Assembly (NCBI GenBank): GCA_009760855.2
Contig: WPIO01000143.1
Coordinates: 285,001-349,000, forward strand
Length of the DNA stretch: 64,000 nucleotides
Origin: Cristatella mucedo
Lineage: Eukaryota; Bryozoa; Phylactolaemata; Cristatellidae
Direction: 5' to 3'
Made by a program: the position numbers and the translations under genes. Shown one piece after another: positions 35,169-47,042 of this stretch. The notes below the pieces were generated by a model that was given only the letters and a program-made list of their open reading frames with translations, had not been told where the DNA came from and searched no databases. Positions within the stretch are counted from its first letter, which is position 1, and every line of letters starts with the position of its first letter.

Positions 35169-35698
35169 TCTGCTCAGTTGAACGGGAGCATTTTCGAGCA
35201 TGATCAAGACGAGCGCTTCCTCACGACGACGGCATTCCAGCCGGTCAGACTACGGATCTGCGATACCGCGACGAGATCGAACACTGGTCGCCAGATCCCG
35301 CGTGACATGAGCGAGAAAATGCAAGTGTGTGAGCTCGCGTGTGCGTGCTGTGTGCATTAGCCTGTGCATATGCGTGGCGCTGGCATAACTTTACCTCCAC
35401 TCACTCTGCTTGCAAAAACCGGCCCACCTACCGTGTGCTAGCCCCACCCAAGCAGTAGCCCCCCACCCCCGACATTAGCCTCACTTGTGTCTTTGGCCCT
35501 CATCCCAACAGTAGCAGCACCCCTGCGTCAATGCTCTCCGAGCAGTTAAGTCGAGCTTTCCAGGCAGTTAAGTCGACTGAGCATTTTGGATTTCGGAAGG
35601 TTAGCTGCTGTCCATCACCGCTCAGCCTTGTAATGCGAGCATGCGAGCAGGATTCACACCCGACGGACAAGCTGCTGCCAGCTGCCGCAGCAACTCAC

Positions 35699-35917
35699 CA
35701 GCGCCGGCGGCAGAGGGTCCGCCGCCCGCGGCTGCTCCCGTGGCCGAGGCGGCCAGCCTGTCGGCGGCGGCTCGCCGCCGTGCATCGCGGCTCTGCTGAC
35801 GCTTGAGGCGCATGTGACGCAGGCTCAGCGCCACGGCCAAGCAGACGAGGGCGCAGAGCACGGCGCCGACGAGCGGCCACGTCCACAGCCAGTCGGTGCC
35901 CAGGTTGACGAGGGCTG
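35699..35917 (-). CDS. LDLR-A single-pass membrane protein, exon 4 (transmembrane)
   Basis: This exon encodes residues 106-177. Residues 116-137 (WTWPLVGAVLCALVCLAVAL and two more) form a clear hydrophobic helix. A positively charged stop-transfer stretch RHMRLKRQQSRDARRR follows, giving type I topology with the C-terminus in the cytosol. The acceptor is TTTATTCTTGCAG|CA and the donor GCTG|GTGAGT. A second AG three bases further in would shift the frame, so the first is used here. An Ala/Gly-rich linker follows the helix. Confidence 0.82.
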
Positions 35918-36062
35918 CTGCAAGAATAAATGGCGACGTCAGCAGCGACGCAAGGCTTCTCGAAAGAATGGATGAAGGGAGGGAAGGCTGGGAGAGAAGA
36001 AAGGCGGCGGCTCGCTGTGCACTCGCACAGCGAGCAGACAACACGAGCAGAAAGAAGCCGGC

Positions 36063-36081
36063 GGGGGGGGGGGGGGGGGGG
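36063..36081 (+). repeat. Poly-G run
   Basis: A run of about 18 G bases between GC-rich trinucleotides. Confidence 0.95.
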
Positions 36082-36124
36082 CGGCGGCGCGGCAGCGGTG
36101 GGGAGACGACTGCCTCAGCAAACG

Positions 36125-36212
36125 GCTTCTCAGTTTCTCTTTATTGTGTGAGATGAAGTCTGCTAGCTACCGCATGGGCACCGAAAGATGCTATAGAAAA
36201 CTCCTATGACTA
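36125..36212 (+). mobile_element. LINE family B 3' remnant
   Basis: CAGTTTCTCTTTATTGTGTG, AGCTACCGCATGGGCACCGA and AAACTCCTATGA match the family B 3' region. It touches the fold-back SINE that follows. Confidence 0.75.
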
Positions 36213-36220
36213 TAATGTTA

Positions 36221-36425
36221 GCTGATTTAACGGCCTCATTTATATATCGGCAGAAGAGCCTTGAAATGGCCGTGGTGGCCAAGGAAGCAAGGTGCTTGCT
36301 TTTCACGACAGAGGTCGCGGGTTCGAATCCTGCGGTGGGCGATCCTGTATTGCCAACTGCAAGCGGTGGTGACAGCCGTTAAGGCTCTTCTGAAGCTATA
36401 CAAATGAGGAAATGTTAAATCAGCT
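36221..36425 (+). mobile_element. Fold-back SINE family 1, second copy
   Basis: An inverted 3' end at 36221-36263 (GCTGATTTAACGGCCTCATT) is followed at once by the best-preserved SINE here. Its head is GGCCGTGGTGGCCAAGG, its B box GGTTCGAATCC, its body GTGGGCGATCCTGTATTGCC and its end AATGTTAAATCAGC. An inverted internal piece (36,441-36,516) follows. Confidence 0.88.
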
Positions 36426-36659
36426 AGAAAAGCAGCTTGTCACCACTGCTATCGCCAATAAAGAATTGCTCACTGCAGGATTTCAACCCAAAACCTAGGT
36501 CGTGGAAGACCTTACCTCCTGCTGGCTCCTGCGTATGGACCCACTAAGTATTTGCGGCTTCGTGGAGATACAGAGGGAGATGCTACCAATGGAGCTGACC
36601 GAGCTCAGCTTAGGAAGGTGCGGCAGGATCTGCAGCCGAGGCATCAGATCAGAGCTCAG

Positions 36660-37485
36660 AGCAAGAAGTACAAGTAGAAAGACGTGTAGTGAGAGTGAAA
36701 AAGAGGGGAGTTAAGAGAGGAAGGTAGAGAGGCAGGAAGGGAGCAAGGAAGAAAGATACAGAGAGTGAGACAGGGAGAGAGAGGGAGGGAGAGAGGGAGA
36801 GAGAGGGAGGAGAGGGAGAGGGAGAGAAGAGAGAGTGAGAGGGAGGGAGAGAGAGGGAGGAGAGGGAGAGGGAGAGAGGGAGTGAGAGGGGAGAGAAAGA
36901 GAGGGAGGGAGAGAGGGAGAGAGAGAGGAGAGGGAGAGGGAGAGAAGAGAGAGTGAGAGGGAGGGAGAGAGGGAGAGAGAGGGAGGAGAGGGAGAGGGAG
37001 AGAGAGGGAGTGAGAGGGGAGAGAAAGAGAGGGAGGGAGAGAGAGAGAGTGAGAGAGAGAGAGTGAGAGAGACAGGGTGAGAGAAGGAGAGAGAGAGGGA
37101 GAGTGAGAGGAGAGACACAGTGAGAGAGTTGAGAGAGACAGGGTGAGAGAGGGAGAGAGAGGGGAGAGAGGGAGGGAGAGAGAGGGAGGAGAGGGAGAGA
37201 GAGGGGAGAGAGAGAGAGGGAGAGTGAGAGGAGAGACACAGTGAGAGAGTTGAGAGAGACAGGGTGAGAGAGGGAGAGAGAGGGGAGAGAGAGAGTGAAA
37301 GTGAGAGAGAGAGAGAGAGAGAGGGAGAGAAGAGAAGAGAGTGACAGAGTGAGAGTGGGGGAGAGAGAGAGAGAGTGAGAGAAGAGAGTGAAAGAGAGAG
37401 AGAGAGAGAGAGAGAGTGAGAGAGGGAGAGAGACCGAGGGAGAGGAGAGAGAGAGTGGGGGAGAGAGAGAGTGAGAGAAGAGAGT

Positions 37486-37527
<42 letters not shown>

Positions 37528-37755
37528 GAGAGGGAGAGACAGAGTGAGAGAGACAGGGTGAGAGAAGGAGAGTGAGAGGAGAGACAGGGTGAGAGAGGGA
37601 GATAGACAGGAGAGAGAGTGAAAGGAGGAGAGAGAGAGAGGGAGAGAGGAGAGAGAGTGACAGAGTGAGAGTGGGGGAGAGAACAGAGAGAGGGGAGAGA
37701 GAGGGAGAGAGTGAGAGGAGAGATAGAGTGAGAGTGAGAGAGAGAGAGGTAGGGA
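36660..37755 (+). repeat. 1.1-kb interrupted GA/GGA purine tract
   Basis: Almost every base from about 36,770 to 37,750 is a purine on the plus strand, with isolated GTGAGAG interruptions in a nested higher-order pattern. Long serine/leucine frames on the minus strand are an effect of the CT repeat, not a protein. Confidence 0.97.
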
Positions 37756-38385
37756 GGAACACACAAGATGTGGATTCTGCATGATGAGCTAGGCAGGCAA
37801 GCCACAGGCTCAATACCCTCTTTAAGATAGCAGGGGCATGTAAAGTTAAGCTCTGAGTGGTATAAGCTTCCATTGTCAACGTAGCTTCGGCAAGGGCAAG
37901 TGTGAGCACGCAGCCGGACTCGTCGGTCGAAGGCTCCCTCTCCTTCTATTTCTCTCGGATCGGCAGGCATCTGCAAGCCAGCTAACCACGCGACGAACCG
38001 GCTAGTCGCATCCCCACCCCGAAGACAAAATGCCAAGCGACCGAAAGATGTCGTTTGTGACGAGCTCCTGACGCAGGCGGCGCCGGACGCTCGCTCGCAG
38101 AAACCGGCGGCAAGAGAGCGAGTGGCATCGCCTGAGGGTCTCGTGCCAGCACGTCATCATTGACAGCCACCCAGCAGCCGAGATGGATCGCAGCGGCCCA
38201 CATCCTGTGGCCAGACACCGGTTCTCCGAGGAGAGCAGGCTCAACAGCCGGTCAGGGCCAAGTGTCAAGAACATGCGACGCTGACGGCCCTGACAAGCGG
38301 AGAGCGATCGGCGGACGAGCCGCTCGGCTCGGGCTCGAGACTGCGCCGACTTCAGCTGATCGCAGCAGCAGCCACTGCCGCTTAC

Positions 38386-38496
38386 GAAGTGTGGTCGGCG
38401 GGCACTTGGCTTCGTCGCTGCCGTCCGAGCAGTCCCTGACTCCGTCGCAGAACTGGCTCTCGCCGATGATGCACTTCGGCAGCTCCAGGGCGCCCA
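38386..38496 (-). CDS. LDLR-A single-pass membrane protein, exon 3 (partial LDLa module)
   Basis: This exon encodes residues 69-104. It reads CIIGESQFCDGVRDC then SDGSDEAKC, the second half of an LDL-receptor class A module: four cysteines and the calcium-binding acidic cluster CDGxxDCxDGSDE. The first two cysteines of a normal six-cysteine module are absent. Either an upstream exon in the 5.9-kb intron is missing from this model (it would have to be phase 1 on both sides) or the module is degenerate. Acceptor CTCCCGACAG|TG; donor ACTTC|GTAAGC. Phase 1 at both ends. Confidence 0.8.
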
Positions 38497-38720
38497 CTGT
38501 CGGGAGGGTACATATGACGACGCGCTCGATCAGCGCCCGGCGGCGGCAGCAGAGGGGCGCGAGCAGCCGCTGCTGAGAGCGAGCGCCGTGGCTGACGCAA
38601 ACGCGACTGGCAGCAGTGAGGCACAGGCAGTCGGAAATAGGAAGTAGGGCCGTCGGTCAGGTCAACGCATGAGCCCTGGGTCAGCGATGAAGCAACGCAG
38701 GACGGTGATTATAGGGGTGG

Positions 38721-38952
<232 letters not shown>

Positions 38953-40249
38953 GACGAAGGATGGGAGCAGGCATGCGCTGATGGTGTGGGACCAGCCTCC
39001 CTGGCTGGATGCCGAGTGGGGGGAGAGGAAGAGGAGAAAGTGGCTGCCCATGACAACGCCCATGCCACGACAGAAAGGAGCCGCCAATGCAAGCCCGACT
39101 CAGGCTTAAGAGTAGCAGCCCCGAGCTGCTGCCGACTGTTCCTTCCTTGCTAGAAGCTGCTGGGTGGACTGCTTCCTGGGGACGACGTTTAGCACCTCGC
39201 AGCGGGCACAGCGGCCGTGCAAATGGAGAAGGTTCCAGGTTGCAGTGGCAACGTTCGCTCGCAGACGGAGAGAGCTGATCGACACGGGGGGGGGGCGGGC
39301 GAGACAAAGTGGCAAAGGATGCCGGCCGACAGGCAGGCGAACACGAAAGCTGCCTTTTGACAGCAGTTTTCGCGAAACCGGCGGCAGCACGCCCGACTCG
39401 GCAGAGAGTGCAGCGCGGGTCGTGCTGCGCCCTCTGACTGCCGGCGCACGGATAGTTGGAGAGTGGATTAGATGAGACACGAGGCGACCGTCCTTCTTCC
39501 TTCTCCTCTCTCCGAGCGGCAGTGTCGCTGGCGCTCGAATCCAATGGCGGTGGACGACCCAGGTCGTGCGCAGCAGCCCTAGAGGTCGCCTGAGCAGCAG
39601 GCGATCCTTTATTGCCCACAGCAAATGGTGCTGCTTGATCAGCTGACTGACTTTAGGGGGGAGGGGAGAGTAGGGAGGGAGGAAGGGAGGCTAGGCGACA
39701 GACAGCAGCTTGGCAGCAGCACTGCGCAAAGGCTGCTGCGCTGGCCTGCCCTTGCTCTGGATCACTTGACTACCGTGAGCAATCGGTCGAACCGCAGGAC
39801 ACAGCAGGACACAATCCGCAAGCAGAGCAGGCGGGCACCCAGGAGAAACAACAGCTCTCGGATCTCCACAATCTTCCACTAGGTGTCTTCCGGCCGTGTA
39901 TCCCTCCCCCCCCCAGAGGAAAGGAGGAGAAAGGCTCACAAAGCATGCACGGTTGCCCAGCAAAAATGAGCAGCTCGCCGAAAACCAGCCCAATCCGCCA
40001 TACGTTCTGCGCCAGATCGCTCTGCGCGCAGGCGGGCCAGCGCTTCAAGTTGCTTGGGCCGAGCAGGGCTGCAGCTGGTCGTCTGGTTCCAGCCCGATAG
40101 AGCATTGCAAGTCGGGCACTAAACCGCCCTGCCGAACAGCAAATATATGCCGTTGGCAGGCAGGTTGCTAAGCAGGAAAAGCTTCCACACTTTGCCACTG
40201 AGAGCAGAGCTCTGGCTCCTGCACATCGAAGAGATGGCATGCCCCACCC

Positions 40250-40405
40250 CCAGCTTGTCCACGCCCCCCAGCTTGTCCACGGCCCCCCTCGAGCTTGTCC
40301 ACGGCTCCCCCCCAGCTTGTCCACGGCTCCCCCCCAGCTTGTCCACGCCCCCAGCTTGTCCACGCCCCCAGCTTGTCCACGCCCCCCCCCAGCTTGTCCA
40401 CACCG
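40250..40405 (+). repeat. Minisatellite CCCAGCTTGTCCACG, eight copies
   Basis: Each unit is AGCTTGTCCACG followed by a C-rich spacer of variable length (units of about 17-22 bp). The minus strand has regularly spaced G runs. Confidence 0.95.
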
Positions 40406-41689
40406 TCCATCAGGCTGATGATCTGCGCTGCTTCTTTGATTCATATACTGGCTAGTAGGTGAGATTAGTTTAGGAAGGAAGCTACGATAGAGAAGGAGGA
40501 TAAAGATTAGAGAAGAAAGATTAGGATGAAGATCTACGATAGATGGTACAGATTAGAGAAGAAAGAAGCAAAGATAGATAGGCTTAAGCTGCATTTACAC
40601 TTATCGACTTTTCTCCCTGCCGACACAGACTTTCCACCTAGTTGGAGCGTTTACAACGCCGATACACGGACCGCTGATGACCGACTTGGTCCGGCTCACT
40701 GCGCTCTGCCGGCTGGTGTGAAAGAGGGTTTCTCCCAGAAAGTCGCCAAGCCACCACCAAGTTCAAGTTCACCACTTTGGTCATCATTGTAGAGTGCTGT
40801 GAGGAGAATATTAAGAAAAGGCAGGTAAGACTATAGAGAAAGCGCTTCAGGCAGGTAAGACTATTGAGAAAAGCTTTGTCGGGATAGTGCATTGAAGTGC
40901 TGAGGAAAATCTTCGCAGTTACGGGTTCGTGGATGTACAGCCCAAGGTAATGTTCGCTGGCCGTCGAGCGTTCGTTGGCGGATTTCATAAACAGACTCAG
41001 GGCGCCTTCTGTGCAGAAAAGGGTTGAGCCATGGCTAAAACGCATGAGCATCACGTGTTCCAAAGACTTGCTCTGAATGTAACTCGAGCCCACGAGCTAG
41101 ACATTTTTGCATTTCGGCTGCAGGGTGTACACGACGAGCCCTAGGACTTTGATTGGTCGGCCGGTCCAACTAGCAGCCAAAAAGTAGAAACTGCTTCGCC
41201 TTCACCAGAGTCGGCCGACTTGGCTTCTCCCCAAAACGTGGTGACGTATGGTGGCACGGTACACCAAACCAGAAGGAAATCGGTAAAAAAAATCAGCCGA
41301 TTTAGGAGAAAAGTCGGTAGTAGTAAAGTATACGCATGCTTTATAAGTGTCCTGCTGTGTGCATATAGACACAAGGGTCAAAAAGTGATCAAATTTCGAG
41401 GTTAGAGAGGATTGCAAAAGCCCAGCAGAAATCTGGGATCCCCCAAACCTGGGATCTGTCGCTGCACACCATAGGAGGCCTCTGCCCAGCTACACGAATA
41501 GGCAACTGAGAGAGGTTAAGGGAGACTTGAGCGAGGCTGGCTCTCTGCCTCTCTCAGACCGGCGGCAGCTGGTCAGCAGGAGCATTGCGAGCAGGAGCGC
41601 GAGAATTCGGGCTGGCAGCACACACACTTCGGACGATGGATGACCCAATGTCAAAGACTTCCGTGCAAGACTACACCCCGATAAAAGCC

Positions 41690-42130
41690 AGGGATTCTTT
41701 TTTTTCACTCAAAAACTGAAGTCCTGCCTGCCAGCAGACCCAAAACAGATTTATAGGACGGTGAACAAGTTGCTGGTCCATTCTGAGTCTCACTCGCCAC
41801 ATATTGACGGCTCGGCCGACGAGTTTTCAGCCTTCTTCACTGAAAGGATTGTGCACGTTCACGCCTCCATATATCCCCGTCTGATCAAAGCAATTTTGAA
41901 ATCGAAACCTGCGACCTTCCTGGAGAGATTTTCCAACGTTCCTGCATGCGATGTGGCTACCTCAATCAGGTCTTGTCAAAAGAGCTCGGCCCCTGAAGAC
42001 CGTAAACCACCCCTTCTGAGGTCGTCCCTGGCTGACAAACTTAGCCCAGCCATAACTGAGATGTTTAATGAATCTCGGGAAAATGGGGCTGTACCCAAAA
42101 AGCCAGGATTAGATTCAGAGGTCCTAGCAA
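41690..42130 (+). mobile_element. LINE segment between endonuclease and RT
   Basis: The frame contains VNKLLVHSESHSPHIDGSAD and EFSAFFTERI, typical of the linker upstream of the reverse transcriptase in L2/CR1-type LINEs. It is cut off before the RT motifs. Confidence 0.7.
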
Positions 42131-42864
42131 AATATCGCCGTTCCCTTTATTTTTTTTTTGGGTCAAAAACTCTTGTAAAGACTGTAGCTAAGCAGACTCT
42201 ACCGTGGTGGCTTGGGGGATCTCAACGCCCTCATCAAAGAGGGAAAAGGGGGGGTCACATCGCCACCAATAACTGCACTAGATGGGGGAGGGGAGGGGCC
42301 ATCTCCGACTTGCCGACAGCACGGAAGCTTGGGCAGAGTGTCAGCCCACACAGCAAAGCCCGCGAGCTCCCGAGATGCCCGGCCGCAAGTCGATCAGGCT
42401 TACTCTCTCATCAGCACTAAGCAGGAGGGTGGGGGTGTGACAGTACGCTACGTTAGTTACAGTGCATGCTAGTCAGTGGCCTGCTTTCCACAAGACCGAG
42501 GTGATCAGCTGATTTTACACAGCCTCACTTAACTCGCAGACGGCGACCGAGGAGCCTCTCACACTAGCATGGCCACAACGCCATAACGGACCAGCCAATT
42601 GACATCCTTCCTTTAGGGCATGTGTCAAGTTTCAAAGAATGAGGCATTTATATCTTCGGGGGTGCCATTGTCTTCACATTTACGGCACTATTGCTACGAG
42701 GAGCTGCCGGCTGGAGGTGTGCCGAATCCTCTGCCTACGATCCTGTGCACACACGGTATAATAAAAGTAATAATAAATTCGTTCGTGCATCCTTTGCAGC
42801 GAATGTAAAAAGCTTAGAAAGAGCTCGAGCTCTCCGAGGGCGCTACATCAAAAAGTATTATTAT

Positions 42865-42930
42865 TATTTATTATAGCGCCCCAGAGAACCCAATCTCCTT
42901 CTATTTCTAGGCACTTTATATTTGCTGTAA
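42865..42930 (-). mobile_element. LINE family A tail, inverted
   Basis: ATTATTATTTATTATAGCGC, CCCAGAGAACCCAATCTCC and CTAGGCACTTTATATTTGC in forward reading. DNA at 42,950-43,610 holds nothing recognised. Confidence 0.8.
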
Positions 42931-43615
42931 AGGAAGCATGATCAAAAGATTAGCTGGGTATACTAAAATTCGGGCCGGTGAAGCTCAAACAACTGTTGCA
43001 CATAACACTGCAGAGTGGTGAGTTTTGTGTCAGCAAATTTTCACGGCATTCATTGCTTGCACTCTCGAGAGCATTGGCTCGGCAGCGGCAGGCTTCGATG
43101 CAGTCGAGGGATTCCCTTCGCATTGCCTTGAAATTGTGTTAAAGACACGCTGACACTAGCGAAGCCTGTGAGTCACGTGTCACATGCAATCGCAATTGGA
43201 GCTTTGGGCAGCCGATTCGTCGTGGATCGAATATCACGCCCGACCCGGCGGGCGGCCCATGCGAGCTCTACGAATAATACGTTTCAGTCCCTTTTCTCGT
43301 GAGCAAAAAAGCTGATATATATCTAAACGCAGCAGCTGCTAGCGATATGCAGTCGCTACCGGCGATGGCAGCTGACCTCGGTCACGAGTCCCTCAACTAC
43401 TTACCCCCCCTTCGCCGAAGCTAGTCCAGCAGGCTTCGACAGCCTGCCCCCTATAAACTTAGCGAAGTGCCTCTATTCCGGCCATAACAACTAGCCTGGA
43501 TCATCGCTGGCCAGCTTAAAAAAAACTGCTAGCCTGGCTGGGCGAGCGCCTCGGTCGGTACCAGCTGGTACCCGGAAAGAGACCGGAGGTAAAGCTGACA
43601 AGACGTCGATAGGAG

Positions 43616-43903
<288 letters not shown>

Positions 43904-44407
43904 TGTGAGAGAGAGCCAGGAATCATTGTTAAGAGGGCTCGACGGGCGTCGGATTATGTCCGATTGCGACTATAAGCATGAGCGGTTCGCCTACAGCTAC
44001 CGCCAGCTCGTAAGCCATCGTACGAGGCCGTAGCGAGCGTAAGTTCGTCGGTCGGTGGCGGCGAAGGAACTGGCCGTCGGCTTCCTTCTGGACTATCGGC
44101 TAAGCCGAGTTGGGCCAACCTGGATCGCTAGCGGCAGCCGCTCCTCGAGTTGTGGCGCCAGGGTCGCGGAGGCGGCCGCCGCCGAGGCGTCACGACGGAA
44201 GCTACCAGGTCGCCGCTCGCGACGCGTGCAGCGCCACCCCACCCCCCCCCCTTGACGGACTCCTTCCTTTCCGGACGCTCCGCCACGCTCCGTCTGTCCT
44301 CCCTCCCTCGCCAGACGCCATATCTCTGTAGCGCGCGAGCGCAGGGCCAGGCCGTCGTCGTCGCCGCGGCGACGTGGGACGACGCCAGCGAGCGGACCGG
44401 TGCTCAC

Positions 44408-44530
44408 CGGTGCTGTCGTCGCAGATCTCGTCCTCTCCGTTGGGGCAGTCGGCGCTGCCGTCGCACATCTGGTCGTAGCTCACGCACTGGTAGCTGCCGC
44501 TACATCTGAGGCTGCAGCCGGGTCGCCGGT
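44408..44530 (-). CDS. LDLR-A single-pass membrane protein, exon 2 (LDLa module)
   Basis: This exon encodes residues 28-67 and holds a complete LDL-receptor class A module. The six cysteines are in CSLRCSGSYQCVSYDQMC and DGSADCPNGEDEIC, including the acidic residues that bind calcium. The acceptor is CTCTTTCAG|AC, which completes a tyrosine codon with exon 1. The donor is ACCG|GTGAGC. The intron before it is only 147 bp. Such modules are extracellular and bind ligands or lipoprotein-like partners; the ligand cannot be told from the sequence. Confidence 0.85.
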
Positions 44531-44677
44531 CTGAAAGAGCGGCCAGCGTCTCACGCGGACTCGCTGGCCGGAGCGAGCGCGAGCGAGCGAGCGCGCGGTC
44601 ACGTTCGTCGGACTCGTGCTGGCGCCAGCTAGAAAGGGCGGCCGTGCAGCGGCCGACTCGTTCGCGAGTCGACTCAC

Positions 44678-44756
44678 AATCCTGCGAAAAACTCGCCGAG
44701 CCCAGGACGACGACGAGGCCGACGGCCGCGGCGACGGCGAGAAGCTTGGCGGACAT
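44678..44756 (-). CDS. LDLR-A single-pass membrane protein, exon 1 (signal peptide)
   Basis: The first 26 residues, MSAKLLAVAAAVGLVVVLGS plus ASFSQD, form a typical signal peptide (short basic start, long hydrophobic core, small residues before the likely cleavage near SAS). The ATG at 44756 has A at -3. The donor GATT|GTGAGT is near perfect and removes 147 bp which would otherwise read as an arginine/serine-rich insert. With exons 2-6 the product is 426 residues: signal, 1.5 LDLa modules, transmembrane helix and PY-motif tail. The closest layout I know is LDLRAD3/LDLRAD4; orthology is not established. Confidence 0.8.
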
Positions 44757-45741
44757 GGTCGAGTCAGTAGTGGCCCGCCGAGCAGCGTGCGGCGGCTACA
44801 ATGGCGCGTCAAAGTAGGGCCTGGCGTGTGGACAAAGGCGCGGTCCGGACGCGCGGCGGCGGCAGGTGCGGCGGGTGCGGGTCTACGCCGCCGTCGGCGA
44901 CCCTCCGCAGCAGCGGCTGCAATGACGCGGCGGGAGAGCCGCCGCCGCCGCCGCAGGACGGCTTAGGGGCCGCGCTAACAGGGGCCGCGCCCTTTCAGCC
45001 GCGACCCATCCATCATTACCCCGCAGCCCGTTTGCCTACCTCTAGGCGACCGCTGGGGGACTAGGCGGATGCATCATTACTACCGGCCGCCGCCGACGTT
45101 GCTACCTACGTCATCCCGGACGCACGCAACGCTCGGGGTCGCGCAGACGGGCATCCGGATCGCGCGTCTTTCCGGTTCGTCGGCTTTTGCGGGAGAAATG
45201 CAGCGCGCTCGCTCGGTCTAAAAAAGCGAAGTAGCAAATATTGCAGGGCCGTCAGAGTGGCTCGCTGCGCTTCGGCGCTCCGCTGGCGCCACCGCCTGGG
45301 ATTTCGCCACCGCGTCGAGTTTCTGCCGCTGAGCTACGGACGGCGGCGCCTGACCGGCCCGCTCTCCTCTCCTGGAATCCGCTGGCGTGCCGACCGACCG
45401 ACCGACCGACGAAGAGCCGTCGTAGCTTTGACGAACGTACGTCAGCCGTATGCGCTTCGGCTGTGGCGTTTCGCCCTTAAACGTTGCTGCCCGAACGCTA
45501 GAACGGCGGCCATGTCGGCTTATCCGATGCTGACACCCCTCGCAAGCCAAGTCACCAGTGACGAAAACACTAGCGGTTTGTGACCTCTTCTAAGCTTTAT
45601 TAAGTTTATAATACATGCTGGAGATGTAAAAAAGCGGCTGTTTGAGTCAATTAATTCAACTCACTTGTCTCTGTACCGGCTGGCGGCCGAGGGCTTAGCC
45701 AGGACTTATGGGGTCGATGAGCCGCTATATAAAATATAAAT

Positions 45742-45905
45742 ACTAGCTGATTTAACAGCCTCTTTTTTATAGCGGCAGAAAAGCCTTACAGACTGTCGCC
45801 ACCATTGGCAGCGGCAATACAGGATCACCCACGGCAAGATTCGAACTAACGGTCTCGGGGCAGAAGTCGTGAAGAGCGGTCGCCGTACTGCGATAGATAG
45901 TACGT
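45742..45905 (-). mobile_element. SINE family 1, inverted
   Basis: In forward reading it begins CTAGCTGATTTAACAGCCTC and carries CAAGATTCGAACTAACGGTC, a mutated B-box complement, and the GTCGCCACCATTGGCAG segment. Confidence 0.85.
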
Positions 45906-46229
45906 GGCCACCTCGAGATCCTTCCCCTCCCACTGCGTCCCAGTAACGCAGGTACCTCGACTCTAGGCTGTCTCGTAGTTAGCTCCGTGGGAGCGACACT
46001 TTGATTTCTCTTCATTTTATAAAACAACCGCGTACGCCAAAGACAATGGGAACTAGACAGTACTGCCGTCGGATCCTAGAAGCAACACCCTCAAGGGTAC
46101 GCTAAATCCTCGTCCGTCGGTAAATGGCCGCATTGTCCGAGAGAACGCCGGGCGCCGTCATCCAAGACGCTGAAAACTGCCTATCCGGTCGGCGGTCTGA
46201 ACCGGCAACGTTTCTCCGGGTAAAGCCCG

Positions 46230-47042
46230 AGGAAGAACGCAGCCTAAGGCACATCAGCTCCGCAATCGAGTCTACCTACTTTCAGCTACGTAAAGTTGCT
46301 AAAATTCGGACTTGTTTAGAAAAGGATACCTTGTTTAAATTGATCCATGCATTTGTGACATTCCGTCTTGACTCCTGTAACTCACTGCTTGCTGGCCTAC
46401 CGGCATGTACTGTCAGGCGATTACAGCCAGTGCAAAACTCTGCAGCTAGGCTTGTCTGTCGTGAGCCTCGCAGTTGCCACACCACACCACTTCTCGCCGA
46501 CCTGCACTGGCTCCCAGTCTCGCAACGAATCGACTTCAAGGTTTTGTAGCTCACTTTTAGGTCACTTCATTCTTTGGATCCAGCCTATCTCTCAGATGTA
46601 CTCCACCACAAGGCCAAGCTTCGTACCATATGCTTTTCGGAATCCAACAGTCTACCAATACCTCGTACAAACCTCAAATCCTTTGGAGACCGTGCATTTA
46701 GTTCGTATGCTCTCAAAGCCAGAAACTTCCTCCCGACTTGCGTCAGAACATCCCCTGACTTGACCACATTTAAAAAGAACTAAAAACACACCTATTTAGG
46801 ACAGCATTTACTGGGTCCCTGTGATTCGTCCTTGATGTGCTTATGCGTGCTGACACTGCATGCTGCAATTAACCACCCTTGCATGCTGAACCTGTGCATG
46901 TCACCCCTAACCATGTTATTCACGTTGTTTGTCAAGCATGATTCCCTTTGCATCAAATGTAAAGCGCCTAGAAAGAGATTTGAGTTCTCCGAGGGCGCTT
47001 TATTAAGTGCATCATTGTTATTGTTATTATTATTATTATTAA
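46230..47042 (+). mobile_element. LINE family A 3' part with intact tail
   Basis: Frames include TYFQLRKVAKIRTCLEKDTL and FRLDSCNSLLAGLPACTVRR, then LQPVQNSAARLVCREPRS, HTTPLLADLHWLPVSQRIDF and near the end DLTTFKKN. The tail hairpin lies at 46,965-47,015 with a TTATTATT end. This is among the better preserved copies but starts after the RT catalytic region. Confidence 0.88.

Larger units (their letters stand above)
38960..43610. other. Intron 2 of the membrane-protein gene
   Basis: No coding exon was recognised, though a missing half LDLa exon could be hidden here. Contents are a SINE family 1 fragment near 39,575-39,645, a G/C-rich minisatellite (40,250-40,405), a LINE piece (41,690-42,130), an inverted LINE tail (42,865-42,930) and unassigned DNA. 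Confidence 0.45.
44040..45200 (-). promoter_or_regulatory. CpG-rich 5' region of the LDLR-A membrane-protein gene
   Basis: GC- and CpG-rich DNA spans exons 1-2 and about 450 bp upstream. It is consistent with a CpG-island promoter. No TATA box or start site is called. Confidence 0.5.

Noticed and set aside
36264-36340. Possible genuine tRNA gene (A and B boxes)
   Set aside because: The tRNA-like head is part of a dispersed SINE; the sequence past the B box does not close an acceptor stem.
36649-38036. Minus-strand frames of 377-441 codons rich in Ser and Leu
   Set aside because: They are translations of the CT strand of the GA tract; all three frames are open because the repeat contains no stop.
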